A stretch of DNA of 10,602 nucleotides from Methanolobus sp. UBA474 (lineage in GTDB: Archaea; Halobacteriota; Methanosarcinia; Methanosarcinales; Methanosarcinaceae), in contig DANZ01000120.1 of assembly GCA_002501695.1 (NCBI GenBank), positions 1 to 10,602 on the forward strand, written 5' to 3'. The notes beneath the pieces were generated by a model, which did no database searches, was not told the DNA's origin, and saw only the letters and a list, made by a program, of their open reading frames with translations. The translations under genes were made by a program, and so were the position numbers. Shown here in pieces: positions 5,521-10,602 of the stretch (positions are counted from its first letter, which is position 1; every line of letters starts with the position of its first letter).

Positions 5521-7381
5521 ACCATCCGCTCTTTTTTCGTTTCTCCGAGCTTCTCGGAATAAGACAGTTCCAGGTGCTGCCCACAAGGTCCAGCCGGTCC
5601 GCACGCTTTAAGCCCTCATAGACAAGCGTATGGTTCCCGGGTTCCCTGTAATGCAGCATCGCGCGCTGGATGTTCTTTTCTTTCTGGGAGGTCGCGACGT
5701 AGATCCTTTTGCCTGTGAACGGGTCCATGCCTGTGTGGAACATGCATGTAGCGACTGTCATAGGGGTTGGGGTGAAATCCTGCACCTGTTTGGTGTACCT
5801 GCCGGTGTCGCGGATGTACTCGGCCGTTTCGATCATGTCGTCAAGGGTGCAGCCGGGATGCCCCGAGATTAGGAAGGCCACAAGGTACTGGTCCTTGCCA
5901 AGCTTCCTGTTGATCTCCTTATACTTCTGCTCGAATCTTTCAAAGGTCTTCCTGTCCGGCTTATGCATCACAGATGTGACCCTGTCCGAGTAATGCTCGG
6001 GTGCCACCTTGAGCTGGCCGCTGACGTGGTGAGCGCATAATTCCTCCATGTAACGCTCATCAAGCAATGCCAGGTCGTAGCGCACACCGTAGCCTACGAA
6101 GACCCTGGATATGCCGGGCAGTTCCCTGATCCTTTGCATCAGCTCGATCAGTTTACTGTGGCTGGTGTTCATAGACGGGCAGACCTGCGGGTAAAGGCAC
6201 AACTTGTCCTTGCATGCTCCGGCGCTCTCCCATCTCTTGCAGTCCATGCCGTACATATTTGCCGATGGGCCGCCAAGCCCGTTGATCGTGCCGTTGAACC
6301 CTCTGATATCCCTGAAACTTTCCGCTTCCCTGAGTATCGACCCGATGCTGCGGCTGCGTATCATACGTCCCTGGTGCATTACTATTGCACAGAATGAACA
6401 TGAGCCAAAGCAGCCCCGATGAGTGGTGATAGAGAACTTCACCATGTCCAGGGCAGGTATCTTTTCCTCATATGAAGGGTGAGCCTCTCTTGTAAAGGGC
6501 AGTTCGTACACCCGGTCGAGCTCTTCAGTGCTTAAGGGGCGCATGGGTCTGTTCTGCACGACCACGGTCTTGGGGTGGACCTGGACTATCCCGTGTCCGC
6601 AGACGGGGTCCTGCTCCTCGAAGGCAGTTTTGAAGGCCTTTGCATAGAGCATCTTGTCCTTTGAGACTTCCGCATAGGGGGGGATCTCCAGATATTCGCT
6701 GAGCAGTTCCTCTTTCTTCTCCTTCCAGCTTTTGATGTCCATTTTCCAGACAGTGCCGTCAATGTCAGTGATCTGGCCGGCAGGTGTGCCGCTTTTCAGC
6801 TTGTCTGCAATGGCAAGCATCTGCAGTTCACCCATGCCATAGACCAGCAGGTCTGCGGGTGCATCGGCCAGGATGGACTGGCGCACCTTCTCAGACCAGT
6901 AATCATACTGGGCAAAGCGGCGCAGTGAAGCTTCTATTCCTCCGATTATGACAGGTACTTCAGGGTATGCCTCCTTGAGCCTGTTAGTGTAGACTATGCA
7001 GGCTCTGTTGGGCCTCAGTCCTGTTTTGTTCCCGGGTGAATAGGCGTCCTCATGGCGCAGCCGCTTTGAAGGCGTGTAGTTGCTAACCATGGAGTCCGTA
7101 TTCCCGGCACTTACTGCAAAGCACAGGCGCGGCTTCCCCAGTTTTGTGAAGTCTGCGGTATTCTCCCATTCGGGCTGAGCGATAACCCCTACCCTGTAGC
7201 CGGCATCCTCAAGTACCCTGCCTATGATGCTGGTGCCAAATCCGGGATGGTCTACGTATGCATCACCGGTGACGATGATGATGTCAAGTTCTTCCCATCC
7301 TTTCCTTTTTGCCTCATCAAGGCTCATGGGAAGGAACCGGGAAGTATTGTTCTGTCCTGTGTTCATGTCTTTTTTTTCCAT
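5519..7381 (-). CDS. YgiQ-family (UPF0313) radical SAM protein
   Basis: A 620-residue iron-sulfur enzyme of a family whose reaction is, to my knowledge, not established. The N-terminal region (about 30-290) is the YgiQ-specific domain, opening with IIIVTGDAYVDHPGFGT and resembling a cobalamin-binding fold in outline. The radical SAM core starts near residue 315: HRGCFGSCSFC gives Cys324, Cys328 and Cys331 for the 4Fe-4S cluster that cleaves S-adenosylmethionine. Four more cysteines at 381, 390, 395 and 401 could bind a second cluster or zinc. The C-terminal part contains FTPTPMTVATCMFHTG and LKRADRLDLVG, typical of YgiQ. It lies eight bases after the metallo-hydrolase stop, and its GAGATG binding site spans that stop, so the two genes are one operon. 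The ATG at 7381 is preferred; ATG at 7366 is an alternative. Family assignment is confident, function is not. Confidence 0.94.
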   Translation of the reverse strand: MEKKDMNTGQNNTSRFLPMSLDEAKRKGWEELDIIIVTGDAYVDHPGFGTSIIGRVLEDAGYRVGVIAQPEWENTADFTKLGKPRLCFAVSAGNTDSMVSNYTPSKRLRHEDAYSPGNKTGLRPNRACIVYTNRLKEAYPEVPVIIGGIEASLRRFAQYDYWSEKVRQSILADAPADLLVYGMGELQMLAIADKLKSGTPAGQITDIDGTVWKMDIKSWKEKKEELLSEYLEIPPYAEVSKDKMLYAKAFKTAFEEQDPVCGHGIVQVHPKTVVVQNRPMRPLSTEELDRVYELPFTREAHPSYEEKIPALDMVKFSITTHRGCFGSCSFCAIVMHQGRMIRSRSIGSILREAESFRDIRGFNGTINGLGGPSANMYGMDCKRWESAGACKDKLCLYPQVCPSMNTSHSKLIELMQRIRELPGISRVFVGYGVRYDLALLDERYMEELCAHHVSGQLKVAPEHYSDRVTSVMHKPDRKTFERFEQKYKEINRKLGKDQYLVAFLISGHPGCTLDDMIETAEYIRDTGRYTKQVQDFTPTPMTVATCMFHTGMDPFTGKRIYVATSQKEKNIQRAMLHYREPGNHTLVYEGLKRADRLDLVGSTWNCLIPRSSEKRKKSGW

Positions 7382-7389
7382 GTGTCATC

Positions 7390-8031
7390 TCAGAATCTTA
7401 AAAAGCCCTGTGACATCCTCAGTGACATCTCTATCTGCTTGTTCACATTATCAGATGTGATGTTACCGTGTCCGGGGTAAAGTGTCTTTATGTCAAGTGC
7501 TGTGAGCTTGCTTATGGATGCTGTCAGTGCAGAGGGATCGCCTCCTTCAAAGTCGGTACGTCCGATGCTGCCTTCAGGAAATACCGTATCTCCTGAGAAC
7601 AGGCTCTTTGATCCGGGCTCATACAGGCAGATACAGCCCGGCGTGTGGCCGGGAGTGTGTATCACTTCCAGTTCCTCGTCCTCTGATACCCTGATCCTCT
7701 GCCCGTCCTCAAGCAGCATATCCGGCTCAATGGCCGGCGGCCTGCGCCCGAAAAGAGATGCTGCACTAATATTGTCATCTTTGAGCAGCGGTGCATCCTC
7801 CCTGTGGATAGCCACTCTGGCGCCGCTCTTTTTTGCTATTTCCCCTGCAGCGGCAGTGTGGTCGAAATGGCAGTGAGTGAGTATGATCAGCTCAAGCTCT
7901 TTGATATCTATGTTCTTCTCAATGGCAGCTATGAGCGCAGATGTGTTCATTCCCGTATCTACCAGCACTTTTCCGTTGATGAGGTACGAGTTGGCATCGT
8001 AAAGGCCTGCATTGAAATGTTTGACTTGCAT
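7390..8031 (-). CDS. Metallo-beta-lactamase fold hydrolase (glyoxalase II-like)
   Basis: A 213-residue soluble enzyme with the full dinuclear metal site of this superfamily: THCHFDH (His53, His55, Asp57, His58), TPGHTPG (His129), SGDTVF (Asp148) and YPGHG (His188). Length and motif spacing match small glyoxalase II-like thioesterases, which hydrolyse acyl-glutathione-type or similar thioesters. Methanogens lack glutathione, so the natural substrate here is uncertain. The ATG start has AGGAG at 8043-8047 about eleven bases upstream. It is the first gene of an operon with the YgiQ radical SAM gene. No signal peptide is visible. Confidence 0.92.
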   Translation of the reverse strand: MQVKHFNAGLYDANSYLINGKVLVDTGMNTSALIAAIEKNIDIKELELIILTHCHFDHTAAAGEIAKKSGARVAIHREDAPLLKDDNISAASLFGRRPPAIEPDMLLEDGQRIRVSEDEELEVIHTPGHTPGCICLYEPGSKSLFSGDTVFPEGSIGRTDFEGGDPSALTASISKLTALDIKTLYPGHGNITSDNVNKQIEMSLRMSQGFLRF

Positions 8032-8064
8032 GTTTCCCTGAACTCCTGGATATGAATGTAATAT

Positions 8065-8075
8065 ACTTTATATGC
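8065..8075 (-). promoter_or_regulatory. TATA box of the hydrolase-ygiQ operon
   Basis: The minus strand reads GCATATAAAGT here, close to the archaeal TATA consensus. A start about 25 bases downstream would fall near 8045, leaving a very short leader that begins around the AGGAG ribosome binding site. It lies in the 80-base gap after tatD, so the operon can be transcribed separately from tatD. Confidence 0.5.
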
Positions 8076-8104
8076 TCAATGGATCTGGTAAATGTGATAT
8101 TCAG

Positions 8105-8129
8105 AGGGTGTTCAGATGCCAAACACCCT
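8105..8129 (-). terminator. Perfect hairpin across the tatD stop codon
   Basis: AGGGTGTT (8105-8112) and AACACCCT (8122-8129) are perfect eight-base arms with a nine-base loop. The stem and loop include the TGA stop (8112-8114) and the last codons of tatD. No long T-run follows on the minus strand. It may stabilise the 3' end or weakly terminate before the next promoter at 8065-8075. Confidence 0.45.
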
Positions 8130-8870
8130 GCGTGTATTTCGTACTGTCGCCAGGGCTACTTCTGATGCTTCTATTCCCTTCAGGGAGGCTATCTGTGGAA
8201 CGGAGTCTGCCACGAATGCGGGCTCATTGCGTCCTTTTCTGGGGGATAGATAAGGGCTGTCCGTTTCTATAAGCATGTTCTCAAGGGGCAGATGTTCTGC
8301 TATTGAGCGGTGATGCCCGGAGAAGCAGACAAGGGTCGGGACAGATACGAAATGGCCTGCGTCGACTATTTCCTGCATGGTCTCAAGGGAGCCTCCGTAG
8401 CAGTGGAATACCACGGTGTCAAGGTCGCGGCTGAGTTGCAGGGCGATGTCCTCCGCCTCCCTGCCGTGGATGACAAGCGGCTTGTTGTACTTTCGGGCGA
8501 TGTCTATGACCTGCCGGAACACCTCTACCTGCCGCTGCCGGCCGCTATCAGTGGTGCAGTAGTGGAAATCGAGCCCGGCCTCGCCAACGCCGACTGCCCT
8601 GTCAATGTTCCTCTCTATCTGGGAGAGGATCTGGCTGATCTTCTCGTCGGTGGTATCCGGGACCATCTGAGGGTTGAGTCCCAAGGTGGCGTGGATGAAG
8701 TCATGTTTCCGTGCAAGCTCAAGTGAGGCTATATTGGTGCTGTAATCCACTCCGGAATTGATCATTGCAACGATGCCTGCCTGCCTTGCCCTTTCAATGG
8801 CTTCCCCGCGGTCACGGTTGAACTTTGGGAAATCAAGATGGCAATGGGAATCTATTATTTCATATTGCAT
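8112..8870 (-). CDS. TatD-family metal-dependent hydrolase (possible 3'-5' DNase)
   Basis: A 252-residue TIM-barrel enzyme of the amidohydrolase superfamily. Bacterial and yeast TatD proteins are metal-dependent 3'-5' exonucleases linked to DNA repair; archaeal members are less studied. Expected metal ligands are present: DSHCHLD (His9, His11), VGEAGLDFHY (Glu97), PLVIHGREA (His135), VFHCYGG (His156) and ETDSPYLSP (Asp204). The length fits the family (about 250-265). The ATG is backed by AAGGT six bases upstream. It has its own TATA box and probably its own transcript. Despite the historical name, it is not part of twin-arginine transport. Confidence 0.92.
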   Translation of the reverse strand: MQYEIIDSHCHLDFPKFNRDRGEAIERARQAGIVAMINSGVDYSTNIASLELARKHDFIHATLGLNPQMVPDTTDEKISQILSQIERNIDRAVGVGEAGLDFHYCTTDSGRQRQVEVFRQVIDIARKYNKPLVIHGREAEDIALQLSRDLDTVVFHCYGGSLETMQEIVDAGHFVSVPTLVCFSGHHRSIAEHLPLENMLIETDSPYLSPRKGRNEPAFVADSVPQIASLKGIEASEVALATVRNTRRVFGI

Positions 8871-8920
8871 AGGCGGACCTTCAGTTTCTGGCCAGTTAGT
8901 GGCAGTACGGACATAAGACC

Positions 8921-8931
8921 ATATATAAAAA
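8921..8931 (-). promoter_or_regulatory. TATA box of tatD
   Basis: The minus strand reads TTTTTATATAT here, a strong archaeal TATA box. Transcription would begin near 8898, giving a leader of about 28 bases with the AAGGT ribosome binding site at 8877-8881. The T-rich front of this box is also the T-run after the leuA hairpin. Confidence 0.55.
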
Positions 8932-8976
8932 AGTACAATTACTCTTATCCTTAAGGCTTTTCCGGGATACGAGTAA
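8932..8976 (-). terminator. leuA terminator hairpin with following T-run
   Basis: On the minus strand TTACTCGTATCC (8976-8965) pairs with GGATAAGAGTAA (8950-8939) at eleven of twelve positions around a 14-base loop. After a six-base gap the strand reads a run of T's beginning near 8932. It lies about 27 bases after the leuA stop and is the best terminator candidate in the window. Confidence 0.6.
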
Positions 8977-9002
8977 CTGTTTGACCTTCCGTCCTGCAGT
9001 TG

Positions 9003-10575
9003 TTACTGCATGCTCCATAGCTTCTTCTTCTCAAGCAGGAGGTTGATGGCTGTTACGAGTGCATCCACTGAGGCTGTTACTATGTCAGCGCTGGCTGATT
9101 GTGCAGTTACCACCCGTCCTTCTTCGTCCTCTACGCCGATAGTGACCTCAGCAAGGGCATCACTGCCGCCTGTGATGGCCTCTATTCTGAAATCCCTTAT
9201 CTTGATCTTGGTGTAGCCGTCAAGCATGCTTGCGACAGCCTTGAGTGATGCATCAATGGGTCCGACACCAAAATTGGAGGCAGTGACCTCACGATCGCCT
9301 ACAATTGCTCTCACGACTGCGGTTGGAGTTGTGAGGTTGCTTGTCATCACTGAGAACTCTTTGAGCTGGATGGTCTCATGTCCGAGGTTCCTGCCAAGGA
9401 CCGCTGAAGCCACGGCATGGAGGTCAGCATCACATATACGCTTGCCACGGTTTGCGATGATCTTGATCCTGCTGAGGATCTCTTCCAGCTGTTCCTCATT
9501 GGGCTGGATGCCGATGTCGCTGAGGGACTGCTTGACCGCATGTTTGCCTGCATGCTTTCCGAGTACTATGCGGCGCTTGTGGCCTACCATTTCAGGTGTC
9601 ATAATGCCGGGTTCGAAGGTATCGGCCTTTTCAAGGACCCCATGTGTGTGTATGCCGGACTCATGGGCGAATGCATTGTCTCCCACGATGGGTGTGTTGG
9701 GGGGCATGTGTATGCCTGTGAACTTCTCGACCATCTTCGAGGTTTCCAGCAGGTACTCCGTGTTGATGTTGGTCTTTGCGCCGTATATGGATTGGAGGCA
9801 CATCACCACCTGTGCAAGGTTGGCGTTGCCTGCACGTTCGCCGATGCCGTTGACCGTAACCTGCACCTGGCTCGCGCCGGCTTCCACGGCCATGAGGCTG
9901 TTGGCAACTGCAATCCCAAAGTCATTGTGACAGTGGACGTCAATGGGAATGGTGACCTCTTTGTGGACATTCTTTATCAGCTGGTACATCCCGGATGGCG
10001 ACATCACTCCGACCGTGTCAGGGATGTTGATGATATTGCATCCTGCTCCTTCAACAGCTTTGCACACTTCTACCAGATAGTCAAGGTCCGTCCTGGTAGC
10101 ATCCATTGCAGAGAACATGCACTTTACTCCATGCTCTTTGACATATTCCACGGCATTCACTGCCATGGTAACGACCTCTTCACGGGTCTTTTTTATGGTG
10201 TGGATCCTCTGGATATCAGATGTTGAGACAAAGGTATGCACCAGGTCTACACCACAGTCGATACATGCGTCAAGGTCTTTTTGGAGCACGCGGGCAAGAC
10301 CGCAGACATCAAGACTAAGTCCTTCGCTGGCAATAGCTCTTACATTCTGCTTCTCTCCATCGGATGAGATGGGGAAACCGGCCTCGAGAACATCAACTCC
10401 GAGTTTGTCGAGCTGCCGTGCAATCTTTAGTTTTTGCTCACTGGTAAGGGATACGCCGGGTGTTTGTTCACCGTCGCGCAGTGTCGTATCAAAAATAGTC
10501 TTATGTTTGTTTAGAATCGGTTCATCGCTGTAAAAAGCGATCCCTCAGTTGTACGGTTGGATTCATGGTAATCAT
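9003..10575 (-). CDS. leuA: 2-isopropylmalate synthase, with an apparent 1-base frameshift near the start
   Basis: Catalyses condensation of acetyl-CoA with 2-oxoisovalerate, the first step of leucine synthesis. With one base dropped from the T5 run at 10532-10536 the product is 523 residues. Motifs: FDTTLRDGEQTPG (about 28-40, Arg33 and Asp34 catalytic), VLEAGFP, DVHCHNDFG (metal His214 and His216), NGIGERAGN, and AHESGIH (His304, Glu305). Residues about 395-515 form the LeuA regulatory domain, where leucine feedback acts in this family; AksA homocitrate synthases lack it. Citramalate synthase CimA has the same architecture and is the main alternative, but EAGFP and the ILNKHKTIFDTT start favour LeuA. 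Without correction the frame reads upstream only to a TGA at 10545-10547, with no ATG, GTG or TTG before the catalytic motif. The in-frame GTG at 10289 would delete that motif and cannot be the real start. ATG at 10566 is a second start option. Confidence 0.85.
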
Positions 10576-10588
10576 TCCGGCTTGTAAT

Positions 10589-10602
10589 TCATTATATATA
10601 AA
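10589..10602 (-). promoter_or_regulatory. TATA box of leuA at the window edge
   Basis: The minus strand begins TTTATATATAATG at the right edge, an almost ideal TATA box (core about 10595-10602). A start 25 bases on would fall near 10573-10575, coinciding with the ATG at 10575. The message is therefore likely leaderless or nearly so, in line with the missing Shine-Dalgarno sequence. Any upstream BRE lies outside the window. Confidence 0.5.

Noticed and set aside
9226..10226. Plus-strand open frames of 234 and 269 codons
   Set aside because: Both lie antisense within leuA, which has clear family motifs; their translations resemble nothing known to me.
9003..10289. leuA starting at GTG 10289 (428 residues)
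   Set aside because: The same frame continues upstream and encodes the catalytic DTTLRDGEQ motif and LeuA-like N-terminal sequence, so this start would remove the active site.
10572..10592. Six-codon frame MNYKPE overlapping the leuA ATG
   Set aside because: Its ATG lies only three bases from the TATA core, upstream of the expected transcription start.
1..10602. tRNA, rRNA, mobile elements, CRISPR array, defence genes
   Set aside because: No tRNA-like T-loop, rRNA motif, transposase or integrase motif, terminal repeats or Cas-like sequence was found on either strand.

Overview
The window reads as a chromosomal segment of a methanogenic archaeon, most likely a methylotrophic relative of Methanosarcina (order Methanosarcinales). 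The pointers are a winged-helix regulator with a FilR1-type (former DUF1724) domain, a secreted protein ending in a PGF-CTERM sorting signal, AT-rich TATA boxes upstream of several genes, and a 2-isopropylmalate synthase with the methanogen-type N-terminus. Base composition looks intermediate and even throughout. I see no insertion sequence, integrase, CRISPR array, tRNA or rRNA.

Layout, left to right. Positions 1-74 carry the last 23 codons of an unidentified plus-strand gene. A structured intergenic stretch of about 285 bases follows, with nested inverted repeats and a T-rich tract. Then comes one long plus-strand gene (360-3329) encoding a CheB methylesterase / CheR methyltransferase fusion with a heptad coiled coil and two PAS domains. 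A 30-codon reading frame overlaps its stop as ATGA. Everything else is on the minus strand: a FilR1/Msr-like transcriptional regulator (3402-4187), a secreted beta-propeller-like PGF-CTERM protein (4460-5347), a two-gene operon of a glyoxalase II-like metallo-beta-lactamase fold hydrolase and a YgiQ-family radical SAM enzyme (8031 down to 5519), a TatD-family metal-dependent hydrolase (8112-8870), and 2-isopropylmalate synthase leuA (9003 to about 10575).

The genes do not form one pathway. The left part is sensory and regulatory (orphan chemosensory fusion, methanogen regulator, cell-surface protein). The right part is housekeeping (radical SAM enzyme, hydrolases, leucine biosynthesis). Most minus-strand units have their own TATA-like box, and hairpins sit on or just after the stop codons of ygiQ, tatD and leuA.

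The most notable observation is at the right edge. The leuA frame reads back through its catalytic signature to residue 16 and then runs into a stop with no ATG, GTG or TTG available. Dropping one base from a run of five T's joins it to an upstream ATG and gives a natural-looking N-terminus. This is either a sequence error, a real inactivating frameshift, or recoding. I did not find a convincing new multi-gene system; the other findings are modest leads.
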